From Blastopirellula marina DSM 3645 (GTDB lineage: Bacteria > Planctomycetota > Planctomycetia > Pirellulales > Pirellulaceae): a stretch of 64,000 bases of DNA. Below, in pieces: positions 17,003-25,824 of the stretch (positions within the stretch are counted from its first letter, which is position 1; every line of letters starts with the position of its first letter). The stretch covers positions 3,254,503-3,318,502 of the forward strand of contig NZ_CH672376.1 in the NCBI RefSeq assembly GCF_000153105.1. Direction: 5' to 3'. The position numbers were made by a program, and so were the translations under genes. A model generated the notes under the pieces. That model worked only from the letters and a program-made list of their open reading frames with translations, ran no database searches and was not told the origin of the DNA.

Positions 17003-20000
17003 ATGAACTTTATCCAGATGTCGGTCAAACAGCCGATCACCGTTGCGGTCGGCGTCATCTTGTCGGTCTTAGCCGGCGTGATCGCTTTTTCACGCGTGCC
17101 GATTCAAATGACGCCGGAAGTCCAGTCCGTCGTCATCTCGGTCAGCACGTATTGGGAAAACGCTTCGGCGCAAGAGATCGAAAGCGACGTCATTCAAGAG
17201 CAAGAGCAACGGCTTGGCGATCTGGCGGGTCTGGTCGCGATGACCAGCATGAGCCAGCCGGGTAGCGGACAAATTCGCTTAGAGTTTCAAACCGGCACCA
17301 ACATCGACGAAGCGATGTCGGAAGTCGATCAGAAACTTTCGGAAGTCCCCGGCTATCCGATCGGCGTCGATCAACCGCAGATTGAAGACTTTGATCCAGA
17401 ATCAGTCGACTATATCTCTTGGATCGGCCTTGCTTCGACCGATCCCAACTTTGACGCAACAACGCTGTACGATTTTATGGAGCGGCGTCTCCGCCCGCGG
17501 TTTGAGCGGATCAATGGCGTGTCGCAAGTCGGTATTCGCGGCGCTCGCGAGCGAGAAGTTCAAGTTCGCGTCAATCCAACCGCATTGGCGCAGCGCGGCA
17601 TTACCTATGCCGAACTGGTCGCTGCGCTGCAGATGAATAACGGCAATTACTCTGGCGGCAAATTGGCCGACGGCAAAAGCGACATCCGCGTTCGCATGGT
17701 CGGACGATTTCGCGAAGCCGACTGGGTCGAAGGGTTGGTCATTCGGCGTGAAGCGAGCGGTCCGATCTATTTGCGCGACGTCGCCGAAGTGGTCGAGACG
17801 CACAAAGAAATGACCGAGTGGGTTCGTGCTCGGGGCCAGCGAATGCCGTTCTTCAACTTCATGCTCGAAAGCGGGGGTAACCTGCTGGAAACGATGGACT
17901 CGATCAACGCCGAAGTGGCCCGCTTGAACGAACCCGGCGGCGTGTTGGAGCAAGAAGCGAAGGCGTTAGGCGTCAACGGCACGTTTGAATTGGTGCAAAC
18001 CTACGACGCGACCACGTACGTCGTCGACGCGATCGACCTAGTGCAAAGCAATATTTTGGTCGGCGGTTTGTTGGCGGTCATGACCCTGCTGCTGTTTCTA
18101 CGCTCGGTTCGTACGATCGGCATCATTGGGATCGCGATTCCGATCTCGACTGTCGTCGCCGTGGTGGTGATGGTGATGCTTGGTCGGACGATGAACATCA
18201 TTTCGCTCGCCGGAATGGCGTTTGCCGTGGGGATGGTGGTCGACAACGCGATCGTCGTGATTGAAAACATTTTCCGCCATTTGGAGATGGGTAAATCCTC
18301 CAAACAAGCGGCGATCGACGGGACGCAAGAGGTCGCGTCGGCGGTGCTGGCCTCGACGTTGACGACGCTGGTCGTATTTTTTCCGATCCTCTTGATCGAA
18401 GAACAAGCAGGCCAATTGTTCCGCGATATCGCCCTGTCGATCATGGCGGCGGTCGGCGTCAGCTATATCGTGTCGACCACGGTCATTCCTGCCGCGGCCG
18501 GACAATGGCTCTCGATCAAAATCAAGCCGAAAACCGAGGAACCGCTTGCCGAGAAAACGCCGGTCAAACGCAAAGGTTGGCTGGGACGCGGCTTCGCGCT
18601 GGTGCAAGCGGCGACCAATTTGCCGGCGATCGTCGGCGGCTTGGTCTATCGACTGACGGGGACCTGGATGTCACGCCTGGCGGTGATCGGCGTATTCGCG
18701 GCGGTGACGGCTGTCGGTACTTGGATGTTGATTCCGCCGCTCGACTATCTGCCGCTGGGGAATCGCAATATCGTATTCGGGATGCTGATTCCGCCACCGG
18801 GATATAACGTCGATCAACTGTCGGAACTTGGAGACCGCTTAGAATCGGTTATTAAACCGGCATGGGAAGCGGCCGGCGACAAGTTTGGCGCCGAAGCCGC
18901 CGAACGCGGAGGAGAGTGGAGCGGTGAGGATCAACGAACCGCCTATCCAATGTACGGCAGTGACGAGAAAATCATGCCGCCGCCGCTCGATCACTACTTT
19001 CTGGTCGCATGGGACGGACGCGTCTTTCAAGTCGGCATTTCCCAAGACAAGAAACGGGTGGTGGACGCGTTGCCGCTGCTCAACGCCGCCGCATCAAACG
19101 CGCCGGATGTGATTAACTTCGCCTTTCAATTGCCGCTATTCCGCGTCGGGGGAACAACGGGATCGGCGATCAAGATCGATCTGGTGGGGGACGATCTCGA
19201 CAAAGTGTCGGCGGCAGCCGGTGCGTTATTTGGCAATCTCGCGCAGTCATACGGCCCCATGGCGGTGACGCCGGTGCCGGCTAACTTTTCGTTGCCGACG
19301 CCGGAGTTGCGGATCACCCCGAATCGAGAACGACTGCAAGATGTCGGCATGGGACAAGACGATCTGGGTCTGGCGATTTCGGCCAACGGCGACGGCATCA
19401 TGATTGTGCGTGCGTTTGACGTCGGCGGCGAACTAAAAGATTTGAAGATCATCACGCAGGACGCGCTGCTCGGGGATCCAATCTACGCGCTGCACAATTC
19501 GCCGGTCGCTACGCCGGAAGGACGCGTCGTTGATTTTCAGAGCTTAGCGACGATCGAACGGGTGGAAGCGGCCGATCAGATCAAGCATGCCGATCGTCAG
19601 CGAGCCGTGACGCTGCAGTTGACTCCGCCGGCCGGCTTGCCGCTGCAGGAGGCGATTGATCAAGTCGACCAAATGGTCGCGTCAATGCGTGAATTAGGAG
19701 TGATTCCGCCGGAAGTCGATGTGAATCTGGCCGGCTCGGCCGGTCAATTGGCGCAGATCAAAAACGCGCTGATGGGGGACGGTTCGCTAGTCGGTACGCT
19801 CAGCAGCTCCCTCTTTCTGGCCTTGCTGATTGTCTACCTATTGATGGTTGTCTTGTTTCAAAGCTGGGCCTATCCGGTCGTGATTATGGTGAGCGTGCCG
19901 CTGGCGCTATTGGGCGGTTTCGCCGGTTTGGCGCTCGTGCATCACTGGAGCGTCGTCGATCGGTACATGCCGATTCAAAACATGGATGTGCTCACGATTC

Positions 20001-20374
20001 TCGGCTTCGTCATTTTGGCAGGCGTTGTGGTGAACAACGCGATTTTGATTGTCTATCAAACGATCAACATCTTGCAAGGACGATCGGAAGAAGGTGAAGA
20101 TACGTCGCACTATACGCCGCGTGAAGCGATCGCCAAAAGTGTCGAAAGTCGCGTTCGTCCGATCATGATGAGCACGCTCACTTCGGTCGGCGGCATGTTG
20201 CCGCTGGTCTTGATGCCAGGCTCAGGCAGTGAACTCTATCGCGGTCTCGGCGCGGTGGTGGTCGGCGGACTGGTCGTCTCGACCATCTTCACCATGATCC
20301 TGGTGCCGGTGTTGTTGAGCGTGTTGTTCGATCTTCGCCCGCCGGTCAAAGCGGAAGAAACGGCGGCGGCTTAA
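17003..20374 (+). CDS. RND-family efflux pump, inner-membrane permease
   Basis: 1123 residues, slightly longer than the usual 1030-1050. The first membrane helix (ITVAVGVILSVLAGVIAF) leads into a periplasmic porter domain typical of the HAE/CusA-like superfamily (FQTGTNIDEAMSEVDQKLSEV). TM2-6 include GMAFAVGMVVDNAIVVIENIFRHLE, whose single Asp followed by Asn replaces the Asp-Asp pair of AcrB. A second porter half and a second membrane set (VVILAGVVVNNAILIVYQ, RVRPIMMSTLTSVGGMLPL) complete the duplicated fold. A hydrophilic insert follows TM6 (IKIKPKTEEPLAEKTPVKRK). It exports toxic compounds using proton movement, with the adaptor 50 bases upstream. The substrate cannot be told; the neighbouring TetR suggests an organic toxicant. 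Confidence 0.94.
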   Translation: MNFIQMSVKQPITVAVGVILSVLAGVIAFSRVPIQMTPEVQSVVISVSTYWENASAQEIESDVIQEQEQRLGDLAGLVAMTSMSQPGSGQIRLEFQTGTNIDEAMSEVDQKLSEVPGYPIGVDQPQIEDFDPESVDYISWIGLASTDPNFDATTLYDFMERRLRPRFERINGVSQVGIRGAREREVQVRVNPTALAQRGITYAELVAALQMNNGNYSGGKLADGKSDIRVRMVGRFREADWVEGLVIRREASGPIYLRDVAEVVETHKEMTEWVRARGQRMPFFNFMLESGGNLLETMDSINAEVARLNEPGGVLEQEAKALGVNGTFELVQTYDATTYVVDAIDLVQSNILVGGLLAVMTLLLFLRSVRTIGIIGIAIPISTVVAVVVMVMLGRTMNIISLAGMAFAVGMVVDNAIVVIENIFRHLEMGKSSKQAAIDGTQEVASAVLASTLTTLVVFFPILLIEEQAGQLFRDIALSIMAAVGVSYIVSTTVIPAAAGQWLSIKIKPKTEEPLAEKTPVKRKGWLGRGFALVQAATNLPAIVGGLVYRLTGTWMSRLAVIGVFAAVTAVGTWMLIPPLDYLPLGNRNIVFGMLIPPPGYNVDQLSELGDRLESVIKPAWEAAGDKFGAEAAERGGEWSGEDQRTAYPMYGSDEKIMPPPLDHYFLVAWDGRVFQVGISQDKKRVVDALPLLNAAASNAPDVINFAFQLPLFRVGGTTGSAIKIDLVGDDLDKVSAAAGALFGNLAQSYGPMAVTPVPANFSLPTPELRITPNRERLQDVGMGQDDLGLAISANGDGIMIVRAFDVGGELKDLKIITQDALLGDPIYALHNSPVATPEGRVVDFQSLATIERVEAADQIKHADRQRAVTLQLTPPAGLPLQEAIDQVDQMVASMRELGVIPPEVDVNLAGSAGQLAQIKNALMGDGSLVGTLSSSLFLALLIVYLLMVVLFQSWAYPVVIMVSVPLALLGGFAGLALVHHWSVVDRYMPIQNMDVLTILGFVILAGVVVNNAILIVYQTINILQGRSEEGEDTSHYTPREAIAKSVESRVRPIMMSTLTSVGGMLPLVLMPGSGSELYRGLGAVVVGGLVVSTIFTMILVPVLLSVLFDLRPPVKAEETAAA

Positions 20375-20411
20375 TTCGTTTGGCGCAAGCGTGAAATTCC
20401 TTGCCGCCTAC

Positions 20412-20447
20412 GGCGGTCTTCTTGGTGGGAGAAGACCGCCTTTTTTT
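20412..20447 (+). terminator. Rho-independent terminator of the RND operon
   Basis: A perfect 10-base stem, GGCGGTCTTC at 20412-20421 with GAAGACCGCC at 20431-20440, has a 9-base loop and is followed by seven T at 20441-20447. It lies 38 bases after the pump stop codon. Confidence 0.92.
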
Positions 20448-20513
20448 GGGGAAAGAGGTCTTGCAAGACAGGAAACTGACGCACTAAGCGTGAGAAAGTT
20501 GGCAGGGGAAAAA

Positions 20514-21554
20514 CTAATGCGCCGCACGAGCGGCCACTGGCGCTTTCCATTGAGCGCCGCCGCCTGGCGCTTGGCTAAGTCGAATTTGTCCCATGTCGAT
20601 CACGACGCCGATCGCCGGATCGGACTTTAGCAACACGGCGCCATCCAGATCGGCGTAATCCAGCAGCGGCGCCAGGTGCGCCGCGGCGCTGATGCCGATC
20701 GAACTTTCGATCATACAGCCGACCATCGTCTTCAGGCCAAGCTGTCGCGCCATGCGTAACATGCGCAATCCCGGCGTCAGACCACCGCATTTGCAAAGCT
20801 TGACGTTGACGCCGTGGAAGAACCCGACGCATCGCGTGACGTCGTCTTCGACCTGGCAGTTTTCGTCGGCGATAATCGGCAGAGTCGAATTCTGATAAAC
20901 ATGCCGCATCTCTTCCGGCGTAGCGGTATTGAGAAGCGGCTGTTCGATAAATTCAACGTTGAGCTTCGCGAGTTCGTGCGAATAGGCGATCGTTTGCTCG
21001 GCCGTCCACCCGCAGTTCGCGTCGACGCGAAACGTCGCGCTCGTTTGCTCGCGCAGCGCACGGACAATCGCCAAGTCATCTTGGGCGCCCAGTTTGATCT
21101 TGTAAACGCTCCAGCCGGGCTGTTCGTTCAGTTTGGCGATCATCGTTTCGATCGTGTCGATACCGATCGTATAGCTCGACTCCGGTACGTCTCGCCAGGC
21201 GAGTCCCCATTGCTGGTAGAGCGGAACGCCTGACCTGCGCGCCGCGAGATCATGCGCCGCCATATCGAGCGCACTCAGCGCGAACATGTTTTGCAATTGG
21301 CTTTTCGCCGCCGGCCACACCTCTTCCGGCGAGTCAGTCTCGTATTTTTCCAGCAGATCTTGCCCATCGGTCAGCGACGCGCTCATCGCTTCGATCGTGT
21401 GCCCATAAAAACTGTTCTCGGTCACTTCGCCAAAGCCGGAGATTCCATCTTGTTCCAACTCGACGACCAAACTGTTTTGGAACTGGATCGAACCGCGTGA
21501 GATGGTGAACTCGTGCTGTAGCGGCAACTGCAGACGGTGTAAGGTCATTTTCAT
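20514..21554 (-). CDS. dgcA: Enolase-superfamily dipeptide epimerase / N-acyl-glutamate racemase-like protein (DgcA-like)
   Basis: 346 residues. The start is ATG 21554, overlapping the upstream gene's stop by four bases; the open frame further upstream is non-homologous. It is a muconate-lactonizing-type enolase family member of the L-Ala-D/L-Glu epimerase group. Catalytic residues visible: KxK with Lys 152 and 154 in YKIKLG, metal ligands Asp 178 (RVDANCGW), Glu 204 (FIEQPL) and Asp 230 (IIADENC), and Lys 252 (NVKLCKCGGL). GCMIESSIG is the conserved barrel end. In the DgcN-DgcA pathway of D-glutamate use, this enzyme converts N-acetyl-D-glutamate to the L form; a cell-wall dipeptide epimerase is the alternative. 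The partner gene next door favours the first. Confidence 0.85.
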   Translation of the reverse strand: MKMTLHRLQLPLQHEFTISRGSIQFQNSLVVELEQDGISGFGEVTENSFYGHTIEAMSASLTDGQDLLEKYETDSPEEVWPAAKSQLQNMFALSALDMAAHDLAARRSGVPLYQQWGLAWRDVPESSYTIGIDTIETMIAKLNEQPGWSVYKIKLGAQDDLAIVRALREQTSATFRVDANCGWTAEQTIAYSHELAKLNVEFIEQPLLNTATPEEMRHVYQNSTLPIIADENCQVEDDVTRCVGFFHGVNVKLCKCGGLTPGLRMLRMARQLGLKTMVGCMIESSIGISAAAHLAPLLDYADLDGAVLLKSDPAIGVVIDMGQIRLSQAPGGGAQWKAPVAARAAH

Positions 21555-22648
21555 CGTGCGAGCACCTCCGCACGTAGTTGCAGAGAAGCTTCTACTAGCG
21601 CCGCAGCGCCGGTCCGATATACATCGCAAACCGGCAATTGAAACTCTTTTTTCGCCCATTCCAACTCGGCCATCGCCGCATCCTCGCTGAGCGTACGCGT
21701 GTTGACCGCGACGCCGATGATGCGACACGGATGGCGCAAGTTGGCGGCCACTTCGTAGGCGTTCAATAATTCCTGATGCGAACGAAGCGGTACGTCCTTC
21801 AAACCTTTTACGTTCTCGCGGCCTGCTTCGTAGCAATAGATCAAACCATCCGGCGCCGCGCCATGCAGCAGACCTAGCGTCACGGCCGAATAGGCGGGAT
21901 GCGAGATGCTCCCCTGCCCTTCAATCAGCAAAAAGTCATGCTCTTCGTTCTGACGAACGAACCGTTCGATCGTGCCGTTCACAAAGTCGGCAACCACGCA
22001 GTCGATCGGCACGCCGCGGCCCGAGATCATGATGCCTGTTTGTCCCGTGGCGACAAACGCGCTGCTCTGACCGAGCTGACGTAGTCCCTGCTCGACTTCG
22101 AGCGAGACGACCATCTTGCCGAGACTGCAATCTTGTCCGACCGTATGAATGCGGACGCAACCAGGGCGAAACGGCTGGCCATCGGCGATCTGACGGAAGC
22201 GATTGCGACGAACATCGATCAAACTAGCGCCGTTCTCTTCGGCCGCTTGGACCAGGTCGGCGTCGTCGATCAGAAAATCATGCAGACCCGATACGACGTC
22301 CATATTCCTTCGCAGCGCTTCCAGCAAAATCGGTTTCCAGGCGGGGGGAAGACTTCCTCCCGGAGGGGCGATGCCGATATAGATCGCGTCAGCATCCGGA
22401 ACCTGCGTCAGGTCGGCGACCAAGGGAATATCACCGCCGGCGCTGAAGGTCTCTTGCGCCGTCAGCGTCGGCGTACTCGATTCTAGGACGGCGACCACAT
22501 CGTCGCTCCGATACCGCAACATGCTGATCGCCGTTTTGGCGAGAAACGGCGACGAATAGCCGTCGGTCAACAGGACGATGCGATGATGCTCTCGTAGTCG
22601 CTGACCAACCGACTCGGGTGCGGCGTCAGAAATAACAGCGGTTTTCAT
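21551..22648 (-). CDS. dgcN: DUF1611-family protein, probable D-glutamate N-acetyltransferase (DgcN-like)
   Basis: 365 residues from ATG 22648. An N-terminal Rossmann-like part (VLLTDGYSSPFLAKTAISMLRYR) precedes a P-loop-like DUF1611 domain with VHTVGQDCSLGKMVVSLEVEQGL, GQTGIMISGRGVPIDCVVADFV and LIEGQGSISHPAYSAV. DUF1611 proteins of the DgcN type acetylate D-glutamate and sit directly before the DgcA epimerase, as here with a 4-base overlap. Together they would turn D-glutamate, for example from peptidoglycan, into N-acetyl-L-glutamate. Divergent from the XylR-like regulator at 22806. Function rests on family and context. Confidence 0.82.
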   Translation of the reverse strand: MKTAVISDAAPESVGQRLREHHRIVLLTDGYSSPFLAKTAISMLRYRSDDVVAVLESSTPTLTAQETFSAGGDIPLVADLTQVPDADAIYIGIAPPGGSLPPAWKPILLEALRRNMDVVSGLHDFLIDDADLVQAAEENGASLIDVRRNRFRQIADGQPFRPGCVRIHTVGQDCSLGKMVVSLEVEQGLRQLGQSSAFVATGQTGIMISGRGVPIDCVVADFVNGTIERFVRQNEEHDFLLIEGQGSISHPAYSAVTLGLLHGAAPDGLIYCYEAGRENVKGLKDVPLRSHQELLNAYEVAANLRHPCRIIGVAVNTRTLSEDAAMAELEWAKKEFQLPVCDVYRTGAAALVEASLQLRAEVLAR

Positions 22649-22805
22649 AAAATGGGGCTCGGGGCGCGGCTGAAATTGAATGGAGACTTGCCGATAGATG
22701 ATCGTATCTTGACGCGGTTCCGATTAAAATGCGCACTCGCGCACAAAGATATCAAAATTGCGCAGACGTTCTGCCGTTTCTCTCTTGTCACTGTGGATTG
22801 GATCG

Positions 22806-23951
22806 ATGCCGCCGGAAAACTATCATCGCGTCGCCATCCTGATTGAAACCGACGACAGTTGGGGGCGAAGCGTCGTCGAAGCGATCGGCAATTTCGCACG
22901 GCAGCAACACTGGCGACTGCTGATCGCTCCGCGTGACTCGCAAAATCGGATGCGGCTGCCGAAAAAATGGCGCGGCGACGGCGTGATCGTCCATCTCCGC
23001 ACGCGAGCGCTGGCGACCCATTTGCGGCGGATCGGCTTGCCAACGGTGGATGTCTCGCTGATGTTGCCAGAGGAAACTTGGCTCGGTCGTGTCGTGACCG
23101 ATGACGAACGCCGCGCTCAAATGGCGATCGAACATCTTCGCCAGCGCGGGCTGAAGCACTTTGCCTGCTATGCTCCGCCGTTGGGACGTTATTCCGATCA
23201 ACGCGTTCAGATCTTTGCTCGCCAACTGCAGGAGGCAGGCTTTCATTGTTCGATGTTTGGTTCGAAAGAGATTCGCCAAGGCTGGGAAGTCGAGCATCAA
23301 CATGTAATGCAATGGTTGAATAAACTGCCGCGCCCGCTCGGCGTTTTCGCCGCCGATCCCTATCCGGCGCGGCAATTGGCCGAGATTTGCGACCTAGGCG
23401 GAATCCGCGTGCCGGATGAAGTCGCAATTCTCGCAGGCGATGATGACGACCTGCTTTGCAATCTTGCTTGGCCGCGACTTTCGGCCGTCCAGCTTGGCTG
23501 TCATGCTTTAGGAAGCGAAGCGGCCAAGCTGCTCGACCAGTTGATGAGCGGCGCCGCGATTCCAGCGAAACCAATGTTCATCCCGCCGCTCCGCGTCTGC
23601 GAGCGACATTCGACCGACATGCTGGCGATCGCCGACAGCGAACTGCTGGCGATCTTGCGATACATTCGCGAGCATGCCGATCAAGGTTTACAAGTGCAGC
23701 AGTTGGTGCGTGAATTCCCCGTGTCACGGCGTTCGCTAGAACAGCGCTTTCGCGAGCAACTGGGACGTTCGCCGGCCGAGGAAATCCGCCGCGTCCGCCT
23801 AGAGCGCGCTAAAAGCATGCTGCTGGAATCTAGCTTGGCGATCGCGGAGATCGCGCGTTTGTGCGGCTTCGCCACGAGCGCACATTTTTCAACCGCGTTT
23901 CAAAAACAAAACGGCGCCACGCCGACGGCGTGGCGCGGGCAATACGCCTAG
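22806..23951 (+). CDS. XylR-like transcriptional regulator (LacI-type sensor plus AraC DNA-binding domain)
   Basis: 381 residues from ATG 22806 (MPPENYHRVAILIE); the frame extends to a TTG at 22758 but the ATG fits the family. The sensor domain has SWGRSVVEAIGNFARQQHWRLLI, VVTDDERRAQMAIEHLRQRGLKHFACY and EVAILAGDDDDLLCNLAWPRLSAVQL. The AraC domain ends with IAEIARLCGFATSAHFSTAFQKQNGATPTAWR. It is a clear paralogue of the regulator at 6571-7740. Its gene is divergent from the dgcN-dgcA operon with 157 bases between the starts, so that operon is the likely target. The ligand is unknown. It ends four bases from the convergent sodC gene. Confidence 0.87.
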   Translation: MPPENYHRVAILIETDDSWGRSVVEAIGNFARQQHWRLLIAPRDSQNRMRLPKKWRGDGVIVHLRTRALATHLRRIGLPTVDVSLMLPEETWLGRVVTDDERRAQMAIEHLRQRGLKHFACYAPPLGRYSDQRVQIFARQLQEAGFHCSMFGSKEIRQGWEVEHQHVMQWLNKLPRPLGVFAADPYPARQLAEICDLGGIRVPDEVAILAGDDDDLLCNLAWPRLSAVQLGCHALGSEAAKLLDQLMSGAAIPAKPMFIPPLRVCERHSTDMLAIADSELLAILRYIREHADQGLQVQQLVREFPVSRRSLEQRFREQLGRSPAEEIRRVRLERAKSMLLESSLAIAEIARLCGFATSAHFSTAFQKQNGATPTAWRGQYA

Positions 23952-23955
23952 CGGA

Positions 23956-24513
23956 CTATTTCGTCGGAGGCGCTTCTTTCGTGTATCCGATGACGCCGAC
24001 CGCAACACGCGGCCCGGCATCTCCCGAAGGTTGGCTCTTCAAATCGTCGACGCCGGCGTGGACGACAAACGAGCGCCCCATGATCATCGGCAGCTTCAGG
24101 TCTTTCGAGACCTTGTTGACCGTCGCGATTCCTTTGTCATCAGCAGTGATGTTGCCTAGATCGCCGGCGTGATGATCGGCCGCGTCGGGGCCGCCATGTT
24201 CGTGGCCGCTGGGATTGTAGTGTCCGCCGGCCGCCGTGCCGTCTGCGGCGGTTAAATCGCCGAACTCATGGATATGAAACCCATGCTCGCCTGGCTTCAG
24301 TCCGCTGACTTGCCCGGTGATCTCTAAGGATTCGCCGATCACTTTCAGGCGGATCACGCCTTGGACGCTGTTACCTTCGGTCGGGATCAGGACGGCGACG
24401 GCCGCTTTGGGCGTCGTCATCTCGGCGGCGTGATCGGCATGCTCGGCGCCAAACATCGCAGCCATCGCCATTGCGATTTCGGTTACGACAGCCAACATCA
24501 GGGTTGATTTCAT
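23956..24513 (-). CDS. sodC: Cu/Zn superoxide dismutase, cysteine-free
   Basis: 185 residues from ATG 24513, preceded by AAGGAAG at a good distance; the frame extends to 24540. The N-terminal hydrophobic stretch (STLMLAVVTEIAMAMAAMFG) should export it to the periplasm, where it would disproportionate superoxide. Metal ligands are all seen: HGFHIHEFGD for copper, the Zn loop GGHYNPSGHEHGG with HHAGDLGNI, and VVHAGVDDL. The active-site arginine is in GPRVAVGVIG. Oddly the two disulfide cysteines are both missing: GDLTAADG replaces the Cys-containing loop and GPRVAVG replaces the usual R-x-A-C-G. No cysteine is present in the whole protein. Confidence 0.9.
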   Translation of the reverse strand: MKSTLMLAVVTEIAMAMAAMFGAEHADHAAEMTTPKAAVAVLIPTEGNSVQGVIRLKVIGESLEITGQVSGLKPGEHGFHIHEFGDLTAADGTAAGGHYNPSGHEHGGPDAADHHAGDLGNITADDKGIATVNKVSKDLKLPMIMGRSFVVHAGVDDLKSQPSGDAGPRVAVGVIGYTKEAPPTK

Positions 24514-24736
24514 CAGAATTCTTCCTTTCGACACGGACATATAGAGGGACGATCATCGATTTGCTGGAGAGGAAAGCGGCAAATCGCATACCATTTGAGC
24601 GCAGCGTAGCTGAAGGACAGGTTCGTGAGAAACGCGGTCAGGAAGCGCCGGCAAGCCGCTTGCCGCTGGTCAGGTTCCGATCGGCTGGAACGCTGGGCGA
24701 TCAGGCGAGTCTCTGTTCATGATAAGGGCAGCGCAC

Positions 24737-24772
24737 CAAAAGAGCCGCACCGATTTTCAAAATCGGTGCGGC
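24737..24772 (-). terminator. Rho-independent terminator downstream of the Gln-rich secreted protein gene
   Basis: GCCGCACCGATTTT at 24744-24757 pairs perfectly with AAAATCGGTGCGGC at 24759-24772. Read on the minus strand the stem is followed by TCTTTTGG. It lies 26 bases after the stop of the gene at 24799. Apart from this hairpin, nothing was found between sodC and that gene. Confidence 0.85.
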
Positions 24773-24798
24773 ACGCAGTTTGTCGCGGTTGGTGTTAG

Positions 24799-25554
24799 TT
24801 AGGCTCGGACGAATTCGAGCTTGGCGGCCTTTTGATCGGCCAATTGGAAGCTGAAAGCGTCGTTGCCGTTCGTTTCCAGCGAACCGGCCAGCTTTTGGTT
24901 GTCGGTCGAGCGGATCAAAGTGAGCGAACCGTTCGTGATTTCGTAGGTTCCCTGGAAGCTGCTGGTCCCGCCATCTTTGTTAGCGGCCGACCAGTTGAAG
25001 CTGCCGTTGGCGTTCAGGTCAAGCTGAATTCGAGCTCCGTTGCCCAAAGTCGACGACCAGCGGCCGACGTGGGCCGGCAGAGCGTTGTTTTCAGCAACCG
25101 GCGTGGTCGACTCGGCTTGCGGCGGAGCAAATCCCCCCAACGCTTCCAAGGCCGAGATCTCAGCGTTGGCCGAGCCAGTGGTCGGGGCTGCCGGTTGCGG
25201 TTGAGCGGCCGGAGCTTGTTGCTGCGGTTGCGGCTGGCCTTGGGCAAAGGACTGACCCTGCGGAGCTTGTTGTTGCGGCTGACCCGGATCGAAAGGTTGG
25301 CCCGGCTGCGAAATCGGCTGTTGCGAGAACTGTTGCGGCGGAGCGATCGGCTGACGAGGAGCGACGTAAGTCGGTCGACGGTACGTATGTTGGTGCTGGT
25401 ATTGCGAACGAAGTTGGTTGTGGTGAAGCGACTGCGAGAATCCGTGGCCGCCGCGGCTGCTGTGGCAACCGCCAGCTTCCGATTGGGTCGACAGCGAGAC
25501 GACCAGGGCGATGACAGCGATCAGCGTGACGATGTTTTTGGTCGAGCGGGTCAT
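24799..25554 (-). CDS. Secreted Gln/Pro-rich protein with C-terminal lipocalin-like beta domain (regulon gene A)
   Basis: 251 residues from ATG 25554, with AGGAG seven bases upstream. Signal peptide STKNIVTLIAVIALVVSLSTQSEA, then a low-complexity Gln/Pro-rich middle (residues about 30-120). The C-terminal domain, about 90 residues, begins HVGRWSSTLGNGARIQLDLN and ends AKLEFVRA, with alternating strands (GTYEITNGSLTLI). The same pattern (G-x-W, F-x-L at 25-30 residue spacing, LEF end) closes the protein encoded at 49884-50780, so the two are related. Its N-terminus resembles that of the neighbouring His-rich protein. A TGTAAC-N16-CGCT promoter lies at 25623-25648. Function unknown; a secreted binding protein is a guess. 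Confidence 0.8.
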   Translation of the reverse strand: MTRSTKNIVTLIAVIALVVSLSTQSEAGGCHSSRGGHGFSQSLHHNQLRSQYQHQHTYRRPTYVAPRQPIAPPQQFSQQPISQPGQPFDPGQPQQQAPQGQSFAQGQPQPQQQAPAAQPQPAAPTTGSANAEISALEALGGFAPPQAESTTPVAENNALPAHVGRWSSTLGNGARIQLDLNANGSFNWSAANKDGGTSSFQGTYEITNGSLTLIRSTDNQKLAGSLETNGNDAFSFQLADQKAAKLEFVRA

Positions 25555-25622
25555 GGGAAATCTCCTGAGGGTAGTTTGTTTGTTGTTCGGGCGAGAGCGT
25601 TGTTTGCGTCTCTAATAAGCTC

Positions 25623-25648
25623 AGCGAGAACCTGATCCGTTTGTTACA
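25623..25648 (-). promoter_or_regulatory. ECF-type promoter motif TGTAAC-N16-CGCT before gene A
   Basis: On the minus strand TGTAAC is at 25648-25643 and CGCT at 25626-25623, with 16 bases between. The flanks AAACGG after the first box and GAGCTTATTAGAG after the second resemble the other five copies. It lies about 70 bases before the start codon. The boxes resemble ECF sigma promoters such as B. subtilis SigX (TGTAAC-N17-CGAC). Confidence 0.75.
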
Positions 25649-25740
25649 GACCAAATTGGAAAATTCGGAAGTCGAGCGATTTTCTGCGTCGACCGGCCCG
25701 CCGGAACACGCTCTCCGAATAATTCAGGCAAGAATGGGCG

Positions 25741-25786
25741 AAACGGCTGTCTCCCTCTCGATCGTTTCGAGAGAGAGCAGCCGTTT
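25741..25786 (-). terminator. Hairpin terminator downstream of the His-rich repeat protein gene
   Basis: AAACGGCTG at 25741-25749 pairs with CAGCCGTTT at 25778-25786, and the interior pairs further (CTCTCGA with TCGAGAG). It is 39 bases after the stop at 25825. The T-run is short (GTTTC), so confidence is moderate. Confidence 0.6.
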
Positions 25787-25824
25787 CAGCAGGCCAGAGT
25801 GCGTGATTCCCCATCGGCCTGCTG

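Noticed and set aside
21555-21836. 94-codon extension of the DgcA-like frame
   Set aside because: It overlaps the 3' end of the dgcN-like gene in another frame; the four-base overlap start at 21554 matches the family length.
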